A stretch of 45,197 nucleotides of DNA, from assembly GCA_012514145.1 (NCBI GenBank), contig JAAZAV010000064.1:1-45197 (forward strand), written 5' to 3'. Source of the stretch: Clostridiales bacterium. Its GTDB lineage: Bacteria > Bacillota > Clostridia > Oscillospirales > CAG-272. This document shows positions 8,642-18,130 of this stretch, piece after piece. Each line of letters begins with the position of its first letter. Within the stretch, counting starts at the first letter, position 1. A program made the translations under genes and the position numbers. The notes below the pieces were generated by a model. It had not been told where the DNA came from, did not search any database, and was given only the letters and a program-made list of their open reading frames with translations.

Positions 8642-9505
8642 ATGTCGCTTTCGACCAAACTCATAAAGCTGGGAAATAAGATATTCCCGGAGGTAAAACA
8701 TCCCTTCAACATGCAGAACGACGGCGAGATGACCTACGCCGAGTGGCAATACATGAAGGGTGAGGACACCGTGGCATGCTACAAGGGCAAGTATTATCCG
8801 GAGGATATGTTCCCCGACAAGGTAGTGCTTGACATGGGCTGCGGCGCCGCCGGCAAAAGCCTGTGGTATGCTTCACTCGGCGCAAAGCGGGTCATCGGCT
8901 GCGACATCGTGGAGCGCTACGAGGAGGAGGCAATGTCCTATGCCCGGCGGCTGGGACTGGATAATGTTTTCAATTTCATCTGCTGTTCAGCCACCGAACT
9001 GCCTTTTCCGAATAACACCTTCGATACAATAATAATGAATGACTTCATGGAGCATGTCAGCGAGCCGGAAGAGGCGCTTCTTGAGGCAATGCGGCTGCTC
9101 AAGCCCGACGGAAAGTTATTCATCAACTTCCCGCCCTGGGGACACCCCTTCGGCGCCCATATGTCGGACGTCATATATACCCCCTGGGTGCACAAGCTGT
9201 TTTCCGAAAAGGCGCTTATCGCCGCCTACAGGGAGCTGTGCGAAGGTCTGCCCGACGCAGCCGAGCGTATATCGCTGCGCATACACACCGACGAGAGGGG
9301 CAGAGAATATCTGGGCTACGTGAACCGCATGACCCTGCGCCGCTTCAAGCGCATACTGAAAGATTATGAAATCACTCCGCTGTGGTATGCCGAACTGCCC
9401 CTGCGTCCGCAGCTGAAGCCGCTGGCGAGATTCCCCCTGACGAAGGAACTGTTCGTCCGTATGGCGGTATGTGTCCTCGGCAAAAAGGAATTCCGCAAAG
9501 ACTGA
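8642..9505 (+). CDS. Class I SAM-dependent methyltransferase
   Basis: A class I methyltransferase domain (Methyltransf_11 type): VVLDMGCGAAGKSLWYASLG is motif I, RVIGCDIVERY the acidic loop, and FICCSATELPFPNNTFDTII the post-I/motif II region, followed by HVSEPEEALLEAMRLLKPDG. The open frame extends upstream to 8555, but those residues are out-of-frame sequence of the previous gene. The ATG at 8642 has an AGGTG ribosome binding site and gives a normal 287-aa protein starting MSLSTKLIKLG. The long C-terminal part contains FPPWGHPFGAHMSDVIYTPW, seen in methyltransferases acting on glycans or lipids. The substrate is unknown. The stop is followed by the promoter of the next operon. Confidence 0.86.
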   Translation: MSLSTKLIKLGNKIFPEVKHPFNMQNDGEMTYAEWQYMKGEDTVACYKGKYYPEDMFPDKVVLDMGCGAAGKSLWYASLGAKRVIGCDIVERYEEEAMSYARRLGLDNVFNFICCSATELPFPNNTFDTIIMNDFMEHVSEPEEALLEAMRLLKPDGKLFINFPPWGHPFGAHMSDVIYTPWVHKLFSEKALIAAYRELCEGLPDAAERISLRIHTDERGREYLGYVNRMTLRRFKRILKDYEITPLWYAELPLRPQLKPLARFPLTKELFVRMAVCVLGKKEFRKD

Positions 9506-9535
9506 GTTATGAACGGAATATTTACGAAATAAGGG

Positions 9536-9563
9536 TTTACAAACACGGCAAACATGGTATAAT
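9536..9563 (+). promoter_or_regulatory. Promoter of the isomerase/oxidoreductase operon
   Basis: TTTACA (9536-9541), 16-bp spacer, TATAAT (9558-9563) with a TGG extended -10. This is the only recognisable promoter ahead of the six genes 9636-15778. Confidence 0.72.
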
Positions 9564-9573
9564 TATACTGTTG

Positions 9574-9599
9574 ATGTGTGTCCGCTGTCGGGCACACAT
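9574..9599 (+). other. Hairpin at the very 5' end of the operon leader
   Basis: ATGTGTGTCC (9574-9583) pairs with GGGCACACAT (9590-9599) over 10 bp with one G-U pair and a 6-nt loop. It begins a few bases after the predicted transcription start. There is no following T-run, so it is not a terminator. It could be a 5' stabilising stem or an operator (half-sites GTGTG/CACAC). Confidence 0.5.
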
Positions 9600-9635
9600 G
9601 GTAATATTGCATTTTATTTATAAGGAGAACCGCAA

Positions 9636-10451
9636 ATGATTAAACTTGGAGTCAACAGCGTACTGTTCAAGGCAGTCGATTTCGCGACGGCAGCCAAGGC
9701 AATCAAGGCAGCCGGCTACGACGGAGTTGAAATCTCGGGTATAAAGGGTATGTGCGAGCACCTCAACCTGGACACCTGGAAGGAGGACAAGGAGAACCTT
9801 AAAACCATCGCTGCGGATCTGGATCTGCCCTTCCTCTCCACCGAACTGGCTACCCAGGATATGGAGAGACTGAAGGTCGGCTTCGAAGCCTGCGCCGAGA
9901 TAGGTATCCCGATAGTAAACATCGGTCCTGGCGGCAGGATGAACGATGCGGCCACCCTGCGCGCTTCCATCGCTTCCCTGGCGGCAATCGCGGCGGAGGC
10001 CGAGAAGTGGGGCATCACCGTATGCTGCAAGGCTCACGTCGGCGCAGCCATCTACAACACCGAGACCACCCGCGCAATGATGTCCTGCATCGACAGCCCG
10101 GCGTTCGGCGTTGATATGGACCCGTCTCATGTTTTCCGCTCAGGCGAGAACCCGGTAGAGGCTCTGCCCCAGGTGCTCTCCCGCGTCAAGCACATCCACA
10201 TCCGCGACTGCAAGGCTCCCGCCCCCGGCGCGTTGGGCGGCGGCCCCGGCGACCCGCTGCTGAATCAGACCTGCGGACGCGGCGACATAGATCTGTTCGG
10301 CTATGTGAAGGCCATGGTGGACGGCGGCTATAACGGACCGGTATGCCTTGAGATTATCGGCCCCGAGCAGAGCTTTGAGTCGGCTATCACCATCGCAGCC
10401 GAGAGCAGAGGCTACCTTAATGCCCTGCTGAAAATTGCCGGCGGCAGATAA
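9636..10451 (+). CDS. Sugar phosphate isomerase/epimerase-like TIM-barrel protein
   Basis: AP endonuclease family 2-type TIM barrel (PF01261), the fold shared by xylose isomerase, tagatose epimerase, IolE/IolI and the 3-keto-glycoside lyases. Visible landmarks are IKAAGYDGVEISGIKGM near the N-terminus, the metal-ligand strand CCKAHVG, GVDMDPSHVFRSGENPVEAL, HIHIRDCKAPAPGALGGG, and VCLEIIGPEQSFESA with the C-terminal Glu ligand. At 271 aa it has family length. The ribosome binding site is AAGGAG at 9622-9627. It is the first gene of an operon with three Gfo/Idh/MocA oxidoreductases and a sulfatase-fold hydrolase. Together with Gfo/Idh partners this fold is known to isomerise or eliminate oxidised (3-keto) glycosides, which is the proposed role here; simple isomerase activity is the alternative. 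Confidence 0.88.
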   Translation: MIKLGVNSVLFKAVDFATAAKAIKAAGYDGVEISGIKGMCEHLNLDTWKEDKENLKTIAADLDLPFLSTELATQDMERLKVGFEACAEIGIPIVNIGPGGRMNDAATLRASIASLAAIAAEAEKWGITVCCKAHVGAAIYNTETTRAMMSCIDSPAFGVDMDPSHVFRSGENPVEALPQVLSRVKHIHIRDCKAPAPGALGGGPGDPLLNQTCGRGDIDLFGYVKAMVDGGYNGPVCLEIIGPEQSFESAITIAAESRGYLNALLKIAGGR

Positions 10452-10517
10452 GCTGCTATATATGTATATCCTAAGATTGTCATAAAACCGAAAGTAAAAT
10501 ATAAAAGGAGTGTTTAC

Positions 10518-11609
10518 ATGGCAGACAAGCTTCGTATCGGTATAATAGGCACCGGCGGAATAGCGCATTCGCACGTCAACGCCTACAAGAACTTCCCGGA
10601 TGTGGAGGTGGTTGCCGGCGCGGACATTATTCCGGGCAAGGCAAGAGCGTTCCTCGATAAATTCGACCTGAAGGACGCAACTGCTTACGAATCCCATGAG
10701 GAGCTCTGTAAGCGCGACGACATCGACGCGGTTTCCGTTTGCACCTACAACTCACAGCACTCGGTCTGCTCCGTGGCGGCGCTTGAGTCGGGCAAGGACG
10801 TTCTTCTCGAGAAGCCCATGGCTATTACCCTGCAGCAGGGCATCGACATCATGCGGGCGGAGAAGAAGTCGGGCAAGTTCGTGACCGTGGGATTTCAGCC
10901 CCGTTACGACGCCAACTCGGTGAGAATCAAGCAGATCGTTCAGAGCGGCGAGCTCGGCAAAATCTACTATGTTCAGACCGGAGGCGGCCGCCGCCGCGGT
11001 ATTCCGGGCGGCACCTTCATCGAGAAGGACAAGGCGGGCGTTGGCGCACTTGCGGATATCGGCTGCTACGCTCTCGACCTTGCGCTGAACACCATCGGCT
11101 ATCCCAAGCCGCTGACCGTTTCGGCGATAGCCACCAATTACATCGCGAAGAACCCCAAGTATTACGCCGAGCCCGAGCGCTTTGAGGTTGACGACTTCTC
11201 GGCGGCATTCATCCGTCTCGAGGGCGGCATCACCCTTGACTTCAGAATGTCATGGGGCATGCACATGGACACCACCGGCGACTTCATATTCTTAGGCTCC
11301 GAGGGCGGTCTGAAGGTTAAGCAGCCCCACTATCAGCTCTGGGGCGGCGCCTGGGACGGCCCGGTAGGCGATATCATCTACATGCACGACCAGTTCGGAA
11401 TTCCGACCCAGACCCCCATCCCGCTGGCGCAGAACGACAAGGCCTCCCTCTTTGAGAAGAAGGTAAGAGCCTTTGTAGACGCCGTCAAGACCAAGGGTCC
11501 GGCTCCGATTCCCACCTCCCAGATAATCTACAATCAGGCTATCATCGACGGCATAATCCGCTCATCCGCAGCCGGCGAAGAGGTCAAGGTAGTTTTCCCG
11601 AAGATCTGA
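10518..11609 (+). CDS. Gfo/Idh/MocA-family oxidoreductase (first of three)
   Basis: NAD(P)-dependent sugar or inositol dehydrogenase-like protein. The Rossmann motif is IGIIGTGGIAHSHVNAY, followed by the acidic ribose site VAGADI. The substrate/cofactor motif EKP is in VLLEKPMAI (about residue 98), and DIGCYALDLALNTIG is the conserved D-x-G-x-x-x-x-D segment, where the usual His is Tyr. At 363 aa it is a full-length member. The ribosome binding site AAAAGGAG is at 10503-10510. It is 67 bp downstream of the TIM-barrel gene. It differs clearly from the two paralogues further down the operon, so it probably oxidises a different position or substrate. Confidence 0.92.
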   Translation: MADKLRIGIIGTGGIAHSHVNAYKNFPDVEVVAGADIIPGKARAFLDKFDLKDATAYESHEELCKRDDIDAVSVCTYNSQHSVCSVAALESGKDVLLEKPMAITLQQGIDIMRAEKKSGKFVTVGFQPRYDANSVRIKQIVQSGELGKIYYVQTGGGRRRGIPGGTFIEKDKAGVGALADIGCYALDLALNTIGYPKPLTVSAIATNYIAKNPKYYAEPERFEVDDFSAAFIRLEGGITLDFRMSWGMHMDTTGDFIFLGSEGGLKVKQPHYQLWGGAWDGPVGDIIYMHDQFGIPTQTPIPLAQNDKASLFEKKVRAFVDAVKTKGPAPIPTSQIIYNQAIIDGIIRSSAAGEEVKVVFPKI

Positions 11610-11653
11610 CGATCAGACGATCAATAAAAATATAATATATCAGGAGAAACATC

Positions 11654-13030
11654 ATGGATAAGAAGCCCAATATACTCTTCCTCGGTATCGACTCGCTCCG
11701 CAGCGACCATACCAGCCTTTACGGCTACAAGAAGCTGACCACACCCCATATGGACAAGTTCTTCTCCGAGAGCTCGGTGATTTTCGAGAAGATGTACAGC
11801 CCCTCCATCCCCACCACTCCGGGTTACGCCTCAATGCTCACCGGTCTCGACTGCTTCAGCACCGACATCGTGGCTCTGCGTCACAAGGGCGGTCTCCGCG
11901 AGGACATCAAGACCCTTCCCGAGGTGCTTGTGGAGAACGGCTACAGGACGGTGAACATCGGCTACGGCAACTACCGCGGATTCCAGGAGAATCTCAGCTA
12001 CAAGTCAAGCTGGGGCTCATGGGCTCAGGGACGTTCCCCCAAGGCCGCTTCGATGAACGAAGTTGCCATTCCCAAGCTGAACGAGCTTGCGCAGGGTGAG
12101 GAGCCCTTCATGCTCTTCCTGCGTCACATGGATCCCCACTCCCCCTACCTGCCGCCCGAACCCTTCGACAGACTGTTCTTCAACGGCGACGAGTTCGACA
12201 AGAACAACAAGTCTCTCGAGCCGGTCTACGCCTTCAAGCCCTTCTGCGATTACTTCTACACCTGGTTCCCGCCCTTCTGCACCAGCTCGGATTACATCAT
12301 CGCCCAGTACGACGGCGCGATAGCTTACATGGATTCCTGTATCGCAATCCTGCTTAATGAGCTTGAGCATCTCGGAATCGCGGACAACACCATAGTCGTT
12401 GCAACCTCCGACCACGGCGAGACCCTCTACGACCACGACTGCTACTTCGACCACCACTCGCTGTATGACAACTGTCTGGTAGTGCCGCTTGCCATCAAGT
12501 TCCCGAAGAAATTCAAGGGCTGCGCCAGGCGCTACAAGGATTACGCTCAGCTCAAGGATATCATGCCCACCCTCCTTCCGATGCTGGGCATCGAGACCGA
12601 CATAAAGTTCGACGGCCGCAACCTTTGTGACGTCGTTTCGGGCAAGGCTCCCCAGGAGCCCGAGTTCTACATCACCGAAGCCACCTGGATGCGCAAGCAC
12701 GGCTGGCGCACCCCCGAGTGGAAGCTGATGATTGCTCTTGAGCCCGATTTCCACTTCAAGCCCGAGATAGAGCTTTACAACCTCATCAAGGACCCCGACG
12801 AGAACCACAACCTGGCGGAAGAGGAGCCGGAGGTAGTCAAGTTCCTGACCGAGCGCATGCTAGCCCACATCGCAAAGCGCGAGTCGGAGACCGGCCGCAC
12901 CAACCCCATGTATACCAATCTCGACTGGTCGGGCTTCGGCAGACCCTTCGCGTCCTCCGAGGAGGCTTACAACACCCTCCATATCGGCGACCCGGAGGCG
13001 GCAAAGAAGCTTCAGGAGATGAAGAAATAA
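11654..13030 (+). CDS. Sulfatase-fold hydrolase with Thr at the nucleophile position
   Basis: Alkaline phosphatase/sulfatase superfamily enzyme (PF00884). Metal-site elements are ILFLGIDSLRSDHTS at the N-terminus and VVATSDHGETLYDH in the C-terminal half. The segment aligned with the sulfatase signature C/S-x-P-x-R reads TTPGYASMLTG. The formylglycine precursor is replaced by Thr and the Arg by Tyr, so it cannot form formylglycine there. Thr at this place is the nucleophile in nucleotide pyrophosphatase/phosphodiesterase-type members (T-x-P-x-x-x-x-x-x-T-G). A phosphodiesterase or phosphatase role is therefore as likely as sulfate removal. The 458-aa protein has no signal peptide, so it would be cytoplasmic. 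The ribosome binding site CAGGAG is at 11641-11646. It lies between Gfo/Idh genes in a sugar-processing operon. Confidence 0.85.
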   Translation: MDKKPNILFLGIDSLRSDHTSLYGYKKLTTPHMDKFFSESSVIFEKMYSPSIPTTPGYASMLTGLDCFSTDIVALRHKGGLREDIKTLPEVLVENGYRTVNIGYGNYRGFQENLSYKSSWGSWAQGRSPKAASMNEVAIPKLNELAQGEEPFMLFLRHMDPHSPYLPPEPFDRLFFNGDEFDKNNKSLEPVYAFKPFCDYFYTWFPPFCTSSDYIIAQYDGAIAYMDSCIAILLNELEHLGIADNTIVVATSDHGETLYDHDCYFDHHSLYDNCLVVPLAIKFPKKFKGCARRYKDYAQLKDIMPTLLPMLGIETDIKFDGRNLCDVVSGKAPQEPEFYITEATWMRKHGWRTPEWKLMIALEPDFHFKPEIELYNLIKDPDENHNLAEEEPEVVKFLTERMLAHIAKRESETGRTNPMYTNLDWSGFGRPFASSEEAYNTLHIGDPEAAKKLQEMKK

Positions 13031-13055
13031 TCTTCGCAAGTTAACATTAACCGTG

Positions 13056-13090
13056 CACCGGAGACATATCAATACGGTATGTCTCCGGTG
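13056..13090 (+). other. Strong intercistronic hairpin
   Basis: A perfect 13-bp stem, CACCGGAGACATA (13056-13068) with TATGTCTCCGGTG (13078-13090), and a 9-nt loop. Only TTT follows within 10 nt, so it is at best a partial terminator. It lies 26 bp after the sulfatase-fold gene and 72 bp before the next oxidoreductase. It may set the expression ratio by attenuation or by protecting the upstream mRNA. Confidence 0.7.
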
Positions 13091-13161
13091 GACAGGGTTT
13101 CAAAAGCGGCCGTTTTCGTAAGAAACCGGCTGCATATTACCCCCGAAAGGACAATAAAACC

Positions 13162-14172
<1,011 letters not shown>

Positions 14173-14272
14173 TCGATATTGCGGAACCTGACATACCGGC
14201 TTAAACAATCGAACAGGCAATTTTGATATACACCGCAATCAAGAATATCCACAAACCGAAAGGAAGTAAAAC

Positions 14273-15355
14273 ATGGACAAGAAGCCCCTGAAAGTCGGCG
14301 TCGTCGGTATGGGCGGCATCGGCAACACCCACTCGGCAGCATATGTAAACGATGAGCTGGCCGAGCTTGTATGCGTATGCGACCTTATAAAAGCCAAAGC
14401 TGACGCCGCGGCTGAGAAGTTCGGCGTCAAAGCTTATTACAGCCTGAAGGACATGCTCCACGCCCATCCCGAGCTGGATATCGTGGACGTTACCACCTCA
14501 GGATTTGAGAACGGCTCCTCCCACTTTGAGCCGGCTATGGAAGCACTCGACGCCGGCAAGCATGTCCTCTGCGAAAAGCCTATCTGCAACGAGATCACCG
14601 ATGCCCGTCAGCTGGTCAACTACGCCAAAAAGAAGGATCTCTACCTGGGCTGCAACCTGAACCACTATTTCTCCATTCCCTCCGAGAAAGCCCGCGAGTA
14701 TATGGACAACGGCGGCATCGGCGAGCAGGTTTACTGCATCAACAAGGTGGGATTCAACGGCTCCTCCGCAGGTTACGGCGGAAAGGGCGGCCCGAAGTGG
14801 AATCTGCCCTACTCCCACGCAAAGGCATTCCTCACCCATCCCTTCTCGGTAATGCGCTACTTCTGCGGCAACGTCACTCATATCCAGGCTTTCATGGACA
14901 AGCCCGGCTGCCGCCGCTCTGCCGAGGATCTGATGCTCTCAATCCAGTCGGTGCATATGCGCTTCGAGAACGGCTGTGTGGGCTACCTCCTCAGCCAGCG
15001 CGGCGACGCTATGTTCGGTCTGGGCGGCTGGTGGAGCTTCGAGCTTGCCGGCACCAAGGGCACCTTCTGCATCGAGAACTGCGTAGAGAAGCTGACCTAC
15101 TGGAAGCAGGGTCAGGAGCCGGAGGTTATGAACACCGGCATCACCGATTTCGGCTCTACCTTCCCGAGAAGAATCCATGCGTTCCTCGAGGACGTCAGCA
15201 ACGGCGTTCCGAAGGAATATCTCCGCTCCTCCGGCCGTGACGCTCTGGCTACCATGGAGTATATCTTCGCGGCAATAGAGTCCTACGAGCAGGGCGGCGC
15301 ACTGGTTCGTCCTCATCCGCTGCCTCCGATGCACGGCGACGTCACAAGAATGTAA
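14273..15355 (+). CDS. Gfo/Idh/MocA-family oxidoreductase (third of three)
   Basis: Paralogue of the preceding gene. The Rossmann motif is VGVVGMGGIGNTHSAAYVND, the acidic site CVCDLIKAKAD, and the EKP motif lies in VLCEKPICNE (about residue 102). The substrate side contains LPYSHAKAFLTHPFSVMRYF, aligning with the NPHSVNIMQYF stretch of its neighbour. Several Gly/Trp-rich residues follow (DAMFGLGGWWSFELAGTKG). At 360 aa it is complete. The ribosome binding site GAAAGGAAG is at 14257-14265. Two paralogous dehydrogenases in tandem suggest that oxidation and re-reduction of an intermediate are split between them, as in 3-keto-glycoside routes. Confidence 0.92.
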   Translation: MDKKPLKVGVVGMGGIGNTHSAAYVNDELAELVCVCDLIKAKADAAAEKFGVKAYYSLKDMLHAHPELDIVDVTTSGFENGSSHFEPAMEALDAGKHVLCEKPICNEITDARQLVNYAKKKDLYLGCNLNHYFSIPSEKAREYMDNGGIGEQVYCINKVGFNGSSAGYGGKGGPKWNLPYSHAKAFLTHPFSVMRYFCGNVTHIQAFMDKPGCRRSAEDLMLSIQSVHMRFENGCVGYLLSQRGDAMFGLGGWWSFELAGTKGTFCIENCVEKLTYWKQGQEPEVMNTGITDFGSTFPRRIHAFLEDVSNGVPKEYLRSSGRDALATMEYIFAAIESYEQGGALVRPHPLPPMHGDVTRM

Positions 15356-15394
15356 GTCATCCACACTAGACAATAAGAAATACGGGGGATCATC

Positions 15395-15778
15395 ATGGGA
15401 AAATTCGCTGTTAAGTACACCAAGACCGGTGTTAAATTTGACTTGAAGGCTACAAACGGTCAGATCATCGCGTCTTCCGAGGTCTACGCCTCCGAGGCAT
15501 CCTGCCTCAAAGGTCTCGAGTCGGTTCGCAAGAACTCCTCGATAGCCAACCTGGAGGATCAGACTGTCGAGAACTACGAGACCGCCGTCTGCCCGAAGTT
15601 CGAGGTTTATGTCGACAAAGCCGGCGAGTATCGTTTCCGCCTGAAAGCCCGCAACGGCGAGATCATAGCGGTCTCCGAGGGCTATAAAGCCAAGACCGAC
15701 TGTCTCAAGGGCATAGAAAGCGTTCGCCGCAACGCTCCCGACGCCGAAGTGGTCAAGGAACCCAAGCCCGAAAAATAA
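15395..15778 (+). CDS. YegP-type protein with two DUF1508 repeats
   Basis: Small protein made of two copies of the YegP/DUF1508 unit. The first is around FDLKATNGQIIASSEVYAS and CLKGLESVRKNS (residues 14-50), the second around FRLKARNGEIIAVSEGYKAK and CLKGIESVRRNA (residues 75-115). The family is widespread and its biochemical role is not established. The ribosome binding site GGGGGA is at 15383-15388. It closes the isomerase/oxidoreductase operon before a strong terminator, although nothing known about the family ties it to sugar metabolism. Confidence 0.9.
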   Translation: MGKFAVKYTKTGVKFDLKATNGQIIASSEVYASEASCLKGLESVRKNSSIANLEDQTVENYETAVCPKFEVYVDKAGEYRFRLKARNGEIIAVSEGYKAKTDCLKGIESVRRNAPDAEVVKEPKPEK

Positions 15779-15830
15779 ACGCGGGCAGACCTGATTGCTG
15801 TTTAACTTCAAAATAGCAATATAGCAATAG

Positions 15831-15864
15831 AGAATACGCCGTACAATTCCGTACGGCGTATTCT
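15831..15864. terminator. Bidirectional terminator between convergent units
   Basis: A perfect 14-bp stem (AGAATACGCCGTAC with GTACGGCGTATTCT) and a 6-nt loop, followed by a moderately T-rich tail. It ends the YegP operon on the plus strand and lies 41 bp beyond the end of the convergent lipoprotein gene. Confidence 0.85.
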
Positions 15865-15904
15865 TTATATATTACGATATATTTCGGTATTGACGCATGC
15901 GTCC

Positions 15905-17425
15905 TTACTTCAGCTCATCCAGCTTGGTGATGATGGTACCGATCATTGTTGTGATGGAGCTTTCCTTAGCCGCCAGGGTGGAGAGCGCCTTGCCGCAGTT
16001 GGTGCTGTTGGCGAAAATCGTGCGCAGCATGCTTATCGGCGCGCCCAGATTCTGACCGAACACATACATGAAGTCCTGATAAGAGGAGGCTACAATCATG
16101 TCCAGCATCCGGGAGCTTTCCTCGTCCCGGGAGTATTTGGTCTTGAGAGCGGTCTCAAAGTACGCAGGAGTGACGGTGCGGTAGGTCTCGGCGGCGGAAG
16201 CTTCAAGGAAAGCGCAGGACAGTTCGGCGTTTGTCACGGTCGCCGGCAGAGCAAAGGAGGTACTGCCGTCGTGATTGAAGGTGGTGTAATTCTCCTGCCC
16301 TTCGTCCAATTTGGGAATGGGGATAATGCCGTAGTCGTCGTCCATGTCCCGGAGATAGTTCACGCCGGTCAGCAGCCAGGTTGTAAAGATAGTCTCGCGG
16401 CGGAGCATGGTCGCCATGATGGTTTCATCGTTGTTGGGGGTGCGGCAGGTGTTGTTGTCCTCGAAAAGCAGCTTGTTCATCTTCTCGATGAAAGTAACGG
16501 TGCGTTCGGCGGTGCCGTTGTAGATATAGCTGCCGTCGGGCAGTTTTTCAATCAGCCGTATGTCGGCGCCGCCGGTGAAGGCGTCGCATTCGAGAGTCTC
16601 CTTGTCGGTGAAGAAGTGACCGAAGCGGTCACCTTCGTTTGCCCGACCGTCGCCGTTTAGATCCTCGTAAACGGGGGTGCAATAGGAGATGAGCCTGTCA
16701 AGCGTCCATTCGCCGTCAGACACCGTCTCGTAAAGCGACGGTTCGTTCTTAAAATACTCGGCAAACAGGTTCTTGTTAAAGAACATAGCGTAGGTGCCCG
16801 AGGTCATGGTCTGCGACAGCTCGCCGGTGAGCATGTAATACTTGCCGTTGTATTCGGTGATATCTATGAACGGGGTGCTCCACCAGGGCTGCTCCGTGTC
16901 GATGTAGGGCAGGTCGGCAAGATTCAGATGCATGCCCTCAAGGGTGAGGGGCGCGGCTCCGTATATGGCGTTGGCAAGCACATCGTAATCGTCCGAGCCG
17001 GCGGTTACCGACTTGCGTATGATGTCGTTCAGCGTTTTGTGGCGGGTGGCTGAATCGTTGCGGATAACGGTGAGCGCCACGTTCAGCCGCTCCTGAACCG
17101 CCAGATTGCGGTCGTATACCGCGTCGTTTACCACTTCTCCGGTGGCGGTTTCGCTGACAAACTCGATAAGGGTGTCGGGGTCGCCGGTACGGGACAGCAC
17201 CCGCACCTCGGCGCCGTTGAAGTCAAGGTCGTCGGGCAGGTTGTCCCTGGCGTTAAGGCGGCCGTTGTCCTCCTCCTGAACCTGAGTTTCGGCTGCCGTA
17301 CCGGCGGCGGTCGTCGTCACATCGGCAGTGACGCCCTCACCGCCTCCGCAGGATACGAAGGCAATGAGGGTAACCAGCGCCAGCAGCAGCGCAGCAATGC
17401 GGGTGTAAATAGTACAGTTCTTCAT
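15905..17425 (-). CDS. Solute-binding lipoprotein (ABC-type), orphan, copy 1
   Basis: Extracellular substrate-binding-like lipoprotein. A hydrophobic signal ends in the lipobox LIAFVSC, then a Gly/Thr-rich tether (about 40 residues) and a two-lobed binding-protein domain. Shared landmarks with the two paralogues in this window are VVNDAVYDRNLAVQERLNV, LADLPYIDTEQPWW and a perfect EF-hand-like loop DLNGDGRANEGD (16628-16663). The first ATG (17434) is too close to GGAG; the ATG at 17425 has proper spacing, giving 506 aa. No permease or ATPase gene is nearby. It either shares a transporter encoded elsewhere or acts as a surface glycan-binding protein. Confidence 0.86.
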   Translation of the reverse strand: MKNCTIYTRIAALLLALVTLIAFVSCGGGEGVTADVTTTAAGTAAETQVQEEDNGRLNARDNLPDDLDFNGAEVRVLSRTGDPDTLIEFVSETATGEVVNDAVYDRNLAVQERLNVALTVIRNDSATRHKTLNDIIRKSVTAGSDDYDVLANAIYGAAPLTLEGMHLNLADLPYIDTEQPWWSTPFIDITEYNGKYYMLTGELSQTMTSGTYAMFFNKNLFAEYFKNEPSLYETVSDGEWTLDRLISYCTPVYEDLNGDGRANEGDRFGHFFTDKETLECDAFTGGADIRLIEKLPDGSYIYNGTAERTVTFIEKMNKLLFEDNNTCRTPNNDETIMATMLRRETIFTTWLLTGVNYLRDMDDDYGIIPIPKLDEGQENYTTFNHDGSTSFALPATVTNAELSCAFLEASAAETYRTVTPAYFETALKTKYSRDEESSRMLDMIVASSYQDFMYVFGQNLGAPISMLRTIFANSTNCGKALSTLAAKESSITTMIGTIITKLDELK

Positions 17426-17521
17426 TTTCGTCATCTCCAGAGAGGTATGTTGTTGATAATTGTTTTTTAATAACAGCGATGGAATCCAAGGTTACATAAA
17501 GCCACTTTGTCTTTAGCAGAG

Positions 17522-17550
17522 AGCATACCAGATTTCCGGCGTCAAGTCAA
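17522..17550 (-). promoter_or_regulatory. Promoter of solute-binding lipoprotein 1
   Basis: On the minus strand: TTGACT (17545-17550), 17 bp, TATGCT (17522-17527) with a TGG extended -10. The leader is about 90 nt. Confidence 0.7.
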
Positions 17551-17697
17551 TGATATTTCGGTTAAATGCGCGCAATAAAGAAAAAACGCTCGTCTGCCGT
17601 TGAAGCCCGAACGGAAGAATTCCGTAACGGACAAGACAGAAGCACCGGTGAATGATTGTTTGAACATCAGAAATTTTTCAAGTTTAATATCCGTGTC

Positions 17698-17726
17698 TTG
17701 TTTTTCAAAGATGAACATGGTATAAT
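17698..17726 (+). promoter_or_regulatory. Promoter of the GlsB-type gene
   Basis: TTGTTT (17698-17703), 17 bp, TATAAT (17721-17726) preceded by ATGG (extended -10). The rest of 17435-17779 contains only this promoter and the divergent lipoprotein promoter; I see no other gene in it. Confidence 0.75.
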
Positions 17727-17779
17727 CAATAAAAATATACAGATGATAAACACGAGAATCAAGACTTGGAGGAATTGTT

Positions 17780-18031
17780 ATGGGAATATTATCCTGGATT
17801 ATTATCGGAGGCTTTGCAGGATGGGTTGCCAGCCTGATTATGAAAACAGATAAGAAAATGGGTCTCTTAGCCAATATTATTGTCGGAATCATAGGCGCCG
17901 TGATCGGCGGTTATTTAATGAGTTTGATAAACAAAGCCGGTGTTACGGGATTTAATCTGTATTCATTCGGCGTTGCGGTTTTGGGTTCCGTTGTGTTCTT
18001 ATTTGTCATTAAGCTCATACGCGGAAAATAG
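17780..18031 (+). CDS. GlsB/YeaQ/YmgE-family small membrane protein
   Basis: An 83-aa, very hydrophobic protein with three predicted transmembrane helices. The family signature is visible as ILSWIIIGGFAGWVASLIMK and GLLANIIVGIIGAVIGGYL. The family (transglycosylase-associated protein, PF04226) is linked to general or envelope stress in several Gram-positive bacteria. The ribosome binding site GGAGG is at 17768-17772. The codon usage is less GC-rich than in its neighbours (many TTA/ATT codons), which may point to acquisition or to a different expression level. It ends with a TAG stop, which matters for judging the amber codon at 33028-33030. Confidence 0.92.
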   Translation: MGILSWIIIGGFAGWVASLIMKTDKKMGLLANIIVGIIGAVIGGYLMSLINKAGVTGFNLYSFGVAVLGSVVFLFVIKLIRGK

Positions 18032-18085
18032 ATTGCCCCTCCCGTTTATTTCTTCTGCATATCTGTCTCAACACTATAAAAATGA

Positions 18086-18115
18086 TGCGGCGGTGCGTAA
18101 TTTCGCACCGCCGCA
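18086..18115 (-). terminator. Terminator after trpB-like gene
   Basis: A 12-bp perfect stem (TGCGGCGGTGCG with CGCACCGCCGCA). Read on the minus strand it is followed by TCATTTTTAT. It also lies 54 bp after the convergent GlsB-type gene but has no T-run in that direction. Confidence 0.75.
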
Positions 18116-18130
18116 GGTAATTATCGGATA

